DNA of 64,000 nt, from contig NZ_JACHNC010000001.1 in the NCBI RefSeq assembly GCF_014205215.1, positions 7,002,501-7,066,500 of the forward strand, in the 5' to 3' direction. Made by a program: the position numbers and the translations under genes. The DNA is from Actinoplanes lobatus (GTDB lineage Bacteria; Actinomycetota; Actinomycetes; Mycobacteriales; Micromonosporaceae). The notes below the pieces were generated by a model that worked only from the letters and a program-made list of their open reading frames with translations, was not told the origin of the DNA and did not search any database. This document shows positions 42,720 through 50,504 of this stretch, one piece after another (the stretch's first letter is position 1; each line of letters begins with the position of its first letter).

Positions 42720-44798
42720 GTGCCCGACATCAACCGCAGAGACCTGATACGCGCCGTCGCCGCCGCGGCAATCGCCGGCCCGGTGATCGGAGTTCCGGCG
42801 TCCGCCGCCCGGGCTCCGGGTGCCGCCGACCTCAAGCACTTCGACACCCCGGGTGACGCCGACTTCCCCAAGGTCGGCGGGAACCTCGGCAACCAGAACT
42901 ACACCAGCCTGCGCCGCATCGACGCCGGAAACGTCCGCCGGCTGCGCGGCAGCTGGATGAACTCGATCGAGGGCGGGCTGCGCACCGGCAACAGCCAGAG
43001 CACCGCCGTAGCCGTCGACGGTGTCCTCTACATCGAATCGGCGCTGGGCAACGTCGTCGCCGTCGACGGTGTCACCGGTGTGACGAAGTGGCGCTACGAG
43101 CAGACCCGCGGCACCCTGACCCGCCGGGGTGTGGCGGTCGGCGGCGGGCACGTCTTCACCAAGTCCAACGACAACTACGTGATCGCTCTCGACCGGCAGA
43201 CCGGCGCGGTGGTGTGGGAACGGCAGGTCAACGGCTTCGGCAACATCGAGAAGGTGGCCGTGGTCTACCACGACGGCCTGCTGTTCTGCGGCACCAACGA
43301 CGGCCCGCGGGGTGCGGCGGTCGCCGTGGACGCCACCACCGGCGACGTGCTCTGGCACTTCTGGGGCACCCCTGAGCCGGGGGAGTTCGGCAACGACACG
43401 TGGGAGGGCGACTCATGGGCCGAGGGTGGCGCCACACCGTGGATCCACCCGGCCGTCGATCCGGAACTCGGGCTCACCTACTGGACGTTCGGAAACGCCC
43501 GCGGCAACAACTCCTCCCAGGACGGTTCCGCACGTGGCGGCCAGAACCTGTTCGCGAACTCCCTGGTCGCCCTCGACATGCGGACCGGCGCCTACCGCTG
43601 GCACTTCCAATCGATCCATCACGACATCTGGGACATGGACAACGTGATGTCGCCGGTGCTGGCCGATGTCCGTATCCGGGGCCGTGATCGCAAGGTGATC
43701 GTCTACGGCAGCAAGTCGGGCATGTACTTCATCCTCGACCGCACCGACGGCACCGCCCCTCTCGGCATCGTCGAACGCCCCGTCCCGCAGGAGCCGCGGC
43801 AGAAGACCTGGCCCACCCAGCCGTTCCCGGTCCAGGGCGGCTGGACCGAGCAGCAGGTCGTCGACCAGCCCCTGGGCACGTCGGTGCCGGGCGACCCCAA
43901 CCGGGCCGTGCCCAACTATGCGCAGGGCGCCCTCTACACCCCGCACTGGGACACGCCGGTGCTGTCGATTCCCGGTCATGGCGGTGGCGCGGACTGGTCG
44001 CATCTGTCGTTCAGTCACCGGACCGGGCTGGTCTACACCGGGTTCGGGTACGTGGCCGCCGCCCACTCGCTGACCGAGGCCGCGAACGGGCTGCGGCCGC
44101 CCGGCGAGTACCAGACCGGTGGCATCGTGGCCGTCGACGTGAGCACGAACAAGGTCCGCTGGAAACGGCGCATGCCGTACTCGCTGGGGCACGGCAACGG
44201 CATCCTCACCACCGCCAGTGACCTGCTGTTCATCGGCCAGCCCGACGGCAACCTGCTCGCCCTGGACGCCCGCACCGGCCGTGAGCTGTGGCGTTTCCAG
44301 ACCGGCGCGGCGATCAGCTCCAGCCCGATCATGTACCGGGCCGGTGGCAAGCAGTACCTCGCCGTCTTCGCCGGTGGCACCAGCATCCCCTACGGCAACT
44401 CGGCGCCGCGCGGTGACTTCCTGTGGGCCTTCGAGATCGACGGCGCCGTGGGCCCAGCGGCCACGCCACCCCCGCCGGTGATCCGCCGCCCGGTCTCCGG
44501 CACGCCCGTCGACGGCGACACCGTGATCATCGGCCGGACCGCGACCGGCACCACCGAGTCGTTCACCGTCGCGAGCATGGCGCCGACGCACCTGCGTGTT
44601 CCGGTGGGCACGACGGTCACGTTCACCAACCATCCGGGCAACGCCGGCCCGCGTGGGGTCACCCAGTTCTTCGAGGGCCTGTTCGACGTGACCCTGGCAC
44701 CGGGGGAGTCCTTCACCTACACGTTCACCCGGGCCGGCGAGTACTTCTTCAACGACCCGGCCAGCCCGCGCTCGACCGGCAAAGTGGAGGTCTATTGA
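42720..44798 (+). CDS. Tat-exported PQQ-dependent dehydrogenase with cupredoxin-like C-terminus
   Basis: 692 residues. A twin-arginine signal (NRRDLIRAVAAAAIAG) precedes an eight-bladed propeller with PQQ repeats (VVAVDGVTGVTKWRYE, VIALDRQTGAVVWE, LLALDARTGRELWRF). HHDIWDMDN (from residue 300) gives catalytic Asp305 plus Asp307; an Asp two residues after the catalytic one marks lanthanide-dependent relatives such as XoxF, where MxaF has Ala. Residues about 600-692 form a cupredoxin-like beta-sandwich (LRVPVGTTVTFTNHPG, FTYTFTRAGEYFFNDP), but the usual Cys and second His are missing, so copper binding is doubtful. It should oxidise an alcohol or hydroxy acid outside the membrane. It converges on iclR with a 7-base overlap. 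Confidence 0.87.
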   Translation: MPDINRRDLIRAVAAAAIAGPVIGVPASAARAPGAADLKHFDTPGDADFPKVGGNLGNQNYTSLRRIDAGNVRRLRGSWMNSIEGGLRTGNSQSTAVAVDGVLYIESALGNVVAVDGVTGVTKWRYEQTRGTLTRRGVAVGGGHVFTKSNDNYVIALDRQTGAVVWERQVNGFGNIEKVAVVYHDGLLFCGTNDGPRGAAVAVDATTGDVLWHFWGTPEPGEFGNDTWEGDSWAEGGATPWIHPAVDPELGLTYWTFGNARGNNSSQDGSARGGQNLFANSLVALDMRTGAYRWHFQSIHHDIWDMDNVMSPVLADVRIRGRDRKVIVYGSKSGMYFILDRTDGTAPLGIVERPVPQEPRQKTWPTQPFPVQGGWTEQQVVDQPLGTSVPGDPNRAVPNYAQGALYTPHWDTPVLSIPGHGGGADWSHLSFSHRTGLVYTGFGYVAAAHSLTEAANGLRPPGEYQTGGIVAVDVSTNKVRWKRRMPYSLGHGNGILTTASDLLFIGQPDGNLLALDARTGRELWRFQTGAAISSSPIMYRAGGKQYLAVFAGGTSIPYGNSAPRGDFLWAFEIDGAVGPAATPPPPVIRRPVSGTPVDGDTVIIGRTATGTTESFTVASMAPTHLRVPVGTTVTFTNHPGNAGPRGVTQFFEGLFDVTLAPGESFTYTFTRAGEYFFNDPASPRSTGKVEVY

Positions 44799-45583
44799 GC
44801 GAACGGGCGGTCGAAGCCGCGTTCCGACATCTGCTGGGCCATCTCCCGGAGGTCCGCGGCGAACTCGGTGACCTTCTCCGGCGTGAACCGGATCGTCGGG
44901 CCGCTCAGCGCCAGGGCGGCCACGACGGTGCCGGAACGGCCGAGGACCGGCGCGGCCACGGCGGACAGGCCGTCCTCACGTTCGCCGTGGCTCTCGCCGA
45001 ACCCCTTGGCCGCGGCCTCGTCGATCCACTCCCGCATGACCACGGCGTGGCCGGGGCCGTGCGGGGAACCCTTGGCAATGCGTTCCAGCAGAGCCGGGGT
45101 CGCGTCGCGGAGCAGCACCTTGGAGGAGGCACCGGCCCACATGGGCAGTTCGTCACCGACCTGGACGACGTGCCGTAGGGGTTGCGGGCTCTCCTGCTGG
45201 GCCACGCAGACCCGGTAGATGTCGCGCACCACGTACAGGTTGACGGTCTCGCGGCGGCGGGCGGCCAGCTCCTTCATGCCGCGCTGGGTCTCGGCCGGCA
45301 GCTCCCAGCTGCGGCGGGCCAGGTGCGCCCACCGCCACAGCCCGGGTCCGGCCATGTAGCCGCTGGCGGTGGCCCACAGCAGGCCGTTCTGTTCCAGGGT
45401 CGAGACCAGGCGCAGCACGGTGGTCTTGGCCAGCCCGGTGGCCTCGACGATCTCGCGCACCGAGACGACCGGCCGGTCGTCGGTCAGCAGTCCGAGGATG
45501 CCCAGGGCCCGCTGGACACTGCGCACACCCTGCTGGTCCGCGGACTCCGCCCGCGATGTTCCCGATTCCACGAATGCCACCAC
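44792..45583 (-). CDS. IclR-family transcriptional regulator
   Basis: 263 residues. The winged helix-turn-helix is at about 20-80 (SVQRALGILGLLTDDRPVVSVREIVEATGLAKTTVLRLVSTLEQNGLL). The IclR effector domain follows (LHRVVQVG-like LRHVVQVGDELPMWAGASSKVLLRDATPALLERI, AAPVLGRSGTVVAALALSGP). IclR proteins respond to small organic acids and control adjacent catabolic genes. This one is divergent from the transporter operon and convergent with the pathway gene for the PQQ enzyme. Similar 27-base sites upstream of the transporter and upstream of the ALDH/CoA-transferase pair make it the probable local regulator. Confidence 0.92.
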   Translation of the reverse strand: MVAFVESGTSRAESADQQGVRSVQRALGILGLLTDDRPVVSVREIVEATGLAKTTVLRLVSTLEQNGLLWATASGYMAGPGLWRWAHLARRSWELPAETQRGMKELAARRRETVNLYVVRDIYRVCVAQQESPQPLRHVVQVGDELPMWAGASSKVLLRDATPALLERIAKGSPHGPGHAVVMREWIDEAAAKGFGESHGEREDGLSAVAAPVLGRSGTVVAALALSGPTIRFTPEKVTEFAADLREMAQQMSERGFDRPFAQ

Positions 45584-45712
45584 TCCTCGCGTCCCGACGC
45601 ACGACCCCGCGGTCCATCGTGCCTGCCCGCCGCGGATCTCCAGCGCCGGGTACCCGAGTCACGCATCCGTAATGGACCAGGCCTTGCCCCTTGCCAGAAC
45701 CAGCGGACGATC

Positions 45713-45739
45713 GTACGTTACACGCAGTCCACAAGACGG
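45713..45739. promoter_or_regulatory. Candidate IclR-family operator, site 2
   Basis: The 27 bases begin GTACGTTACAC and continue AGTCCACAAGACGG, nearly the same as 38020-38046. A downstream GTGGACC (45757-45763) forms a wider inverted repeat with the GTCCAC. The site is in the divergent iclR/substrate-binding-protein promoter region. Confidence 0.65.
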
Positions 45740-45814
45740 ATCAATTGGTCCGTACAGTGGACCTATCTGGAGCGTCTTTGACTGAACCGCCTTATTGATC
45801 GAGGTGAGACGCAC

Positions 45815-46960
45815 ATGCTCCGACTCCACGCCACCGCCATATCCGTCTTCGCCGTCTCCGCCGTTCTCGCCGCGGGATGCAGCGCCCCGGGCGCCGGCGA
45901 CGAGAACACCGGGAACGACTCCGGCCCCATCAAGATCGCCCTGGTCGACGCGCAGAGCGGCCAGCTCAGCGCCCTCGGCGCCTGGGAGCTCAAAGGCGCC
46001 CGGCTCGCCGTCGACGAGTGGAACGCCGCCGGCGGCGTCAACGGGCGGCAGATCCAGCTCGACGTCTTCGACGACCAGGGCGACCCGACCGTCGGCACCA
46101 ACCTGGCCCGAAAGATCGACTCCGAGGGCTACATCGCGATGATCGGCACCGCGGAGAGCGCCGTCACCATCGCGATGGCCCCGATCCTCAAGCAGGCCGA
46201 GATCCCGAACATCACTTCCGGCCAGTCACCGGGACTGGTCGCGGTCGGCAGCGAGTTCCTGTTCCTCAACGGCCCGACCAGCACCACCTACGACGAGACC
46301 CTGGCCAAGCACGTGGTCGACACCAAGGGGATCAAGAGCATTGCCATGATCACCAATAACGGGTCGTACGGCAAAGGCGAGCACGACGCCTTCCTCAAAG
46401 CCCTGACGGCCCGGGGAGTCACCCCAGTCGCCGACCAGGTCGTCACCACCGACCAGAAGGACTTCAGCGCCGTCCTGACCGGCATCCGCCAGAAGAACCC
46501 GCAGCTGATCTTCCTGGGCGCCGAGGAGGTCGAGTCCGGCCTGATCGTCAAACAGGCCCGCGACCTCGGTATCACCGCGCCCTTCGCCGGAGCGGCACCA
46601 CAGGGCACCCCGGTCTTCCTGGACACCGCGGGCGCCGCCAACGTCGAAGGCACCATCGTCAGTTCGCCCTATCTGAGCAACGACATCGACGACGCCTCCA
46701 AGAAGTTCGCCGCCGCGTACCAGGCGAAGTTCAACGAGGAGGCCGAGATGCACGGAGCGAAAGCCTACGACGGCACCCAGATCCTGCTCACCGCCCTCAA
46801 GACCAGCAACCTCGCCACTGGAAAGGCCCTCGCCGACGCCATCCGCGCCACCAAGCACGACGGGCTGCTCGGCGACTTCGCCTACGACCGGACCGGGGTC
46901 GGGATCTTCGCCACCTCGATCGGCACCATCCAGAACGGCAAGCTCGTCGCCGCCAGCTGA
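45815..46960 (+). CDS. Liv-type ABC transporter substrate-binding lipoprotein
   Basis: 381 residues. The lipobox LAAGC puts the lipidated Cys at residue 22. The mature protein is a type I periplasmic-binding fold of the leucine/branched-chain/aromatic class (IKIALVDAQSGQLSALGAWELKGARLAVDEWNAAGGVNGRQIQLDVFDDQGDP, AMITNNGSYGKGEHDAFLKALTARG, AKAYDGTQILLTAL). Such proteins also bind aromatic acids and other carboxylates. Given its setting, it probably captures the substrate of the catabolic island; that is inference. GAGGTGAG precedes the ATG. A strong hairpin separates it from the permease gene, as is common for highly expressed binding proteins. Confidence 0.92.
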   Translation: MLRLHATAISVFAVSAVLAAGCSAPGAGDENTGNDSGPIKIALVDAQSGQLSALGAWELKGARLAVDEWNAAGGVNGRQIQLDVFDDQGDPTVGTNLARKIDSEGYIAMIGTAESAVTIAMAPILKQAEIPNITSGQSPGLVAVGSEFLFLNGPTSTTYDETLAKHVVDTKGIKSIAMITNNGSYGKGEHDAFLKALTARGVTPVADQVVTTDQKDFSAVLTGIRQKNPQLIFLGAEEVESGLIVKQARDLGITAPFAGAAPQGTPVFLDTAGAANVEGTIVSSPYLSNDIDDASKKFAAAYQAKFNEEAEMHGAKAYDGTQILLTALKTSNLATGKALADAIRATKHDGLLGDFAYDRTGVGIFATSIGTIQNGKLVAAS

Positions 46961-46965
46961 CCGGT

Positions 46966-46994
46966 GCTCCCGGCGTCCGCCCGACGCCGGGAGC
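46966..46994 (+). terminator. Intercistronic hairpin after the binding-protein gene
   Basis: A perfect 12-bp stem (GCTCCCGGCGTC 46966-46977, GACGCCGGGAGC 46983-46994) with a 5-base loop, between the binding protein and the first permease. It probably attenuates read-through or stabilises the upstream mRNA rather than ending the operon. Confidence 0.8.
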
Positions 46995-47013
46995 CGCCCA
47001 TCCTAGGAGAGCC

Positions 47014-47883
47014 ATGCAGGTCTTTCTGCAGACGATCGTCGGCGGGGTCAGCCTCGGTGCCGTCTACGCCCTGGTGGCGCTGGGGTTCTCGTTGGTCTAC
47101 CGGACCATGGGCCTGGTCAACTTCGCGCACGGCAACGTGGTGACCGTCGGCGCGTACCTCGCCTCCACCTTCTACCTGTCCGCCCGGCTGCCGTTCACCC
47201 TGGCCATGGTGGTGGCGATCGGTGTCACCGCCGTGATCGGCCTGGTCATCGAGCGGGTGCTGCGCCCGTTGGAGAACCGGGACTTCGATCTGATGCTGAT
47301 CGGCACGATCGGTTTCGGCATCGTCCTGGACGCGCTGGTCATCATGATCTGGGGCGCCACCGGCCGGGCTGTTCCCTCCCCGGTGCCGTCCGCGCCGCTG
47401 GACATTCTCGGCCTGCGGATCCGCACGTACGACCTGGTGGTCCTGGCCATCGCCGCCGTCGCCACCGTCCTGCTGGTGCTGTTCCTGTCGCGCACCAAGC
47501 GAGGCGCCGCGATGCAGGCGGTCGCCATGGATCACGAGGCCGCCACCGCGGTCGGCATCCACGTGGGCCGCAGCAACGCCATCGCCTTCATGATCGGCGC
47601 CGGGCTCGCCGCGCTGGCCGGCGGCCTGGTCGGCCCGCTGCTCTACGTCAGCCCCGCACTCGGCGGAGCCCTCGGCATCAAAGGATTCGCCGCCGCGATC
47701 CTCGGCGGTTTCGGCAGCATCCCCGGCGCCATCGTCGGCGGCCTGGCCATCGGGGTTCTCGACTCGTTCACCGCCGGGCACTTCCAGGGCTACTCCGAAC
47801 TGGTCACGTTCCTGGTCTTCACAGCGATCATCATGGTGAGACCGACCGGCGTCTTCGGCGAGCGGACGGTGAACCGCGCATGA
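47014..47883 (+). CDS. livH: ABC transporter permease, LivH type
   Basis: 289 residues with eight or so membrane helices and the LivH signature regions: GGVSLGAVYALVALGFSLVYRTMGLVNFAHG near the N-terminus, VIGLVIERVLRPL, and LGGFGSIPGAIVGGLAIGVLDSF near the end. It forms one half of the membrane channel with the LivM half of the next protein. AGGAGA lies upstream of ATG 47014. Its stop overlaps the next start by four bases. Confidence 0.93.
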   Translation: MQVFLQTIVGGVSLGAVYALVALGFSLVYRTMGLVNFAHGNVVTVGAYLASTFYLSARLPFTLAMVVAIGVTAVIGLVIERVLRPLENRDFDLMLIGTIGFGIVLDALVIMIWGATGRAVPSPVPSAPLDILGLRIRTYDLVVLAIAAVATVLLVLFLSRTKRGAAMQAVAMDHEAATAVGIHVGRSNAIAFMIGAGLAALAGGLVGPLLYVSPALGGALGIKGFAAAILGGFGSIPGAIVGGLAIGVLDSFTAGHFQGYSELVTFLVFTAIIMVRPTGVFGERTVNRA

Positions 47884-49688
47884 GAACCCGCATCATCACG
47901 GCCGCGGCGGCGGGCGTCGTCGCCTGGCTGCTGCCATACGGTCTCGACTCGTACGCCATCCATGTCGTCGACGTGATCCTCATCTTTGCCGTCCTCGCGG
48001 TCGGTCTGGGCCTGTGCATGGGTGTCGGCGGGCAGGTCAACCTCGCGCAGATCGCGTTCTTCGGCGTCGGCGCGTACGCCACCGCGATCCTCACCACGAA
48101 GTCCGGCCTCGGCTTCTGGACCTCCGCCGCCCTCGCGATCGCCGCCACCGTCATCGTCGGCCTGGTCGTCGGCACTCCCGCACTGCGTGTCCAGTCGCAC
48201 TATCTCGGCATCGTCACTCTCGGACTCGCGCTCGCCTTCACCAACTGGGTCACCAACGCCGAACTCAGCGGCGGCGCCGAAGGCATCTCCAACATCCCGG
48301 TGCCGCAGCTGCCGGGCGTCGACCTGTCCAGCGAGTACCTCTACTACTACCTGGAACTGATCGTCTTCGCCGCCTCGCTCGGCTTCGGACTGTTCGTGGT
48401 CCACACCGGGCTGGGCCGGCGGCTGCGGGCGATGCGCGACGACGCCCTGGCCGCCAGCGCGCTCGGCGCCGAGGTGCCGATGCTGCGGATGGTGGCGTTC
48501 CTCCTGGCCAGCGTCTACGGCGGCCTCGCCGGAGTGCTCTACGCCGGGCTGATCCGCTACGTCGCCCCGGAGTCGTTCGGCATCGCCAACATGTTCCTGC
48601 TGCTCGGCATGGTCATCATCGGCGGGCGGCAGAGCCTGATCGGTTGCGTCGTCGGCGCGGTCGGTCTGTTCCTGGTCCGCGAACTCCTGGTCGACCACCC
48701 GACCATCGCCCAGATCGGCTACGGCAGCGTGGTCGTACTGGTCGTGGTCTTCGCCCCCACCGGTCTCGCGGGTCTTCCGGCCAGGATCCGTGCCGTCATC
48801 GACCGGCGCCGTGGCAGGCAGGACGCGGCGGCACAACTACAACCCTTCCAGCCGTACGACCACACCGGCTCACCCGCCACCGAGGCCACCGAACTACTGC
48901 ACGTGGCAGCCGTCAGCAAAGACTTCCGCGGCCTGAAAGCCCTCGACGACGTGTCCCTGACCGTCACCACCGGAGAGATCCGCGGCATCGTCGGCCCGAA
49001 CGGCTCCGGCAAGACCACCCTGTTCAACGTGATCAGCGGCTTCTACCGCCCCACCCGCGGCCGTGTCACCGTCGCCGGCCGTGACCTGACCGGCCGTGCC
49101 CCCTACCGGCTGGCCCGTGCCGGGATCGCCCGCACCTTTCAGAACCTGCGCCTGTTCGGTGACCTGACCGTCGAGGAGAACCTGCTCGTCGCCCTCGACC
49201 GCACCGGCACCGTCCAGAGCTGGCGTTACCTGCTGCGCCCGTTCCACGTGCTGCGACGCGACCGTGACCTGCACGGGCAGGCCCGCCACATCCTCGACCG
49301 CTACGGCCTCACCGAGTTCGCCGCGCGGCCCCCGAAGTCACTGCCCTACGGCATCCAGCGCCGGGTGGAGATCGCCCGGGCGGTGGCCGCCGCACCGACC
49401 CTGCTCCTGCTCGACGAGCCGGCCGCGGGCCTCAACGGCGAGGAGGTGCGGCAGCTGCGCGAGATCGTCCGCTCGATCCGCGACAGCGGCATCACCGTGA
49501 TCATCATCGAGCACAACATGGGCCTGGTCATGTCCCTGTGCGAGCAGGTCACCGTGCTCGCCGGCGGCCGGGTCATCGCCGAGGGCACCCCCGCACAGGT
49601 CGCCGCGACCCCCGCCGTCATCGAGGCGTACCTCGGCGACTCGATGGACACCGACGACCTTCCCACGATTCCCGAGGCGACCAGATGA
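47880..49688 (+). CDS. Fused LivM permease - LivG ATPase
   Basis: 602 residues. Residues 1 to about 315 are a LivM permease (LGLCMGVGGQVNLAQIAFFGVGAYATAIL, RRLRAMRDDALAASALG, GGRQSLIGCVVGAV). From about 335 on is an ATPase of the LivG class: Walker A GPNGSGKTT (about 371-379), IARTFQNLRLFGDLTVEENLLVAL, LPYGIQRRVEIARA replacing the classic LSGGQ, Walker B LLLLDEPAAGL, and a switch His in IIEHNM. Fused LivM-LivG proteins occur in several actinobacteria. ATGA overlap with the next gene. Confidence 0.93.
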   Translation: MRTRIITAAAAGVVAWLLPYGLDSYAIHVVDVILIFAVLAVGLGLCMGVGGQVNLAQIAFFGVGAYATAILTTKSGLGFWTSAALAIAATVIVGLVVGTPALRVQSHYLGIVTLGLALAFTNWVTNAELSGGAEGISNIPVPQLPGVDLSSEYLYYYLELIVFAASLGFGLFVVHTGLGRRLRAMRDDALAASALGAEVPMLRMVAFLLASVYGGLAGVLYAGLIRYVAPESFGIANMFLLLGMVIIGGRQSLIGCVVGAVGLFLVRELLVDHPTIAQIGYGSVVVLVVVFAPTGLAGLPARIRAVIDRRRGRQDAAAQLQPFQPYDHTGSPATEATELLHVAAVSKDFRGLKALDDVSLTVTTGEIRGIVGPNGSGKTTLFNVISGFYRPTRGRVTVAGRDLTGRAPYRLARAGIARTFQNLRLFGDLTVEENLLVALDRTGTVQSWRYLLRPFHVLRRDRDLHGQARHILDRYGLTEFAARPPKSLPYGIQRRVEIARAVAAAPTLLLLDEPAAGLNGEEVRQLREIVRSIRDSGITVIIIEHNMGLVMSLCEQVTVLAGGRVIAEGTPAQVAATPAVIEAYLGDSMDTDDLPTIPEATR

Positions 49689-50431
49689 CCGCTGTATCAG
49701 AACCTGCTGCGCCCACGACCAGCCCGGACCTCACCGTCGAAGGGCTCACCGTGCACTACGGCGGCGTCTGTGCCGTACGGGATCTCAGCTTCTCGGTACC
49801 CGGCGGCGACGCCGTCGGAGTCATCGGCGCCAACGGAGCCGGCAAGACCTCCACCCTGAAAGCCCTGCTCGGCCTCATCCCACGCCAGGTCCGCGCCCTG
49901 CGCCTGGGCGGCGCGGACCTTCGTGGGGTCAATGCCCGCGACATGGTCCGGCACGGCATCGGCTACGTCCCCGAAGGCCGCCACGTCTTCGCCGGCCTCC
50001 CGGTCGAGAAGAACCTGCTGCTCGGCGCCTACGCCCGCACATGGAACACCGAAACCCGCAAAACCCTGACCGAGGTGTACGACCTCTTCCCCGTCCTCGG
50101 TGAGATGCGCGGCCGTCTCGCCGGGGCGTTGTCCGGCGGCCAGCAGCAGATGCTCGCCATCGGCCGCGCCCTGATGTCGAAGCCCCGGCTCCTGCTGCTC
50201 GACGAACCCTCGATGGGCCTGTCCCCGAAACTCGTCGAGGAGATCCTCGCCGTCCTGCTCCGGCTCCGCGCCGAAGGCCTCACCCTGCTGCTCGTTGAAC
50301 AGAACGCCAAACTCACCTTCGAAGCCACCAGCCACTGCCTCGTCGTCGAGAACGGTTCGGTCGCCATGACCGGCACCTCCGAGCGCCTGCGCCACGACCC
50401 GCGGGTCCGCCGCATCTACCTCGGGCTGTGA
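49685..50431 (+). CDS. livF: ABC transporter ATPase, LivF type
   Basis: 248 residues from ATG 49685, which overlaps the previous stop as ATGA. It has Walker A GANGAGKTS, LRGVNARDMVRHGIGYVPEGRHVF typical of LivF, signature LSGGQQQMLAIGRALMS, and Walker B LLLLDEPSMGLSP. It completes the importer by energising uptake. It converges on the histidine kinase gene, with an inverted repeat between them. Confidence 0.94.
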   Translation: MTAVSEPAAPTTSPDLTVEGLTVHYGGVCAVRDLSFSVPGGDAVGVIGANGAGKTSTLKALLGLIPRQVRALRLGGADLRGVNARDMVRHGIGYVPEGRHVFAGLPVEKNLLLGAYARTWNTETRKTLTEVYDLFPVLGEMRGRLAGALSGGQQQMLAIGRALMSKPRLLLLDEPSMGLSPKLVEEILAVLLRLRAEGLTLLLVEQNAKLTFEATSHCLVVENGSVAMTGTSERLRHDPRVRRIYLGL

Positions 50432-50471
50432 CCATGCTGCCCGGCACACCGTCCCGCCTGAACCGCCGGAC

Positions 50472-50504
50472 ATCGGTGTCCCGATCGGCTGGTTGGACAC
50501 CGAT
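50472..50504. terminator. Inverted repeat between convergent livF and kinase genes
   Basis: Arms ATCGGTGTCC (50472-50481) and GGACACCGAT (50495-50504) with a 13-base loop. The right arm reaches the kinase stop codon. Likely bidirectional terminator. Confidence 0.65.

Noticed and set aside
41646..43358. Minus-strand frame of 570 codons opposite the ThDP and PQQ genes
   Set aside because: No recognisable domain and it spans two real genes and their spacer.
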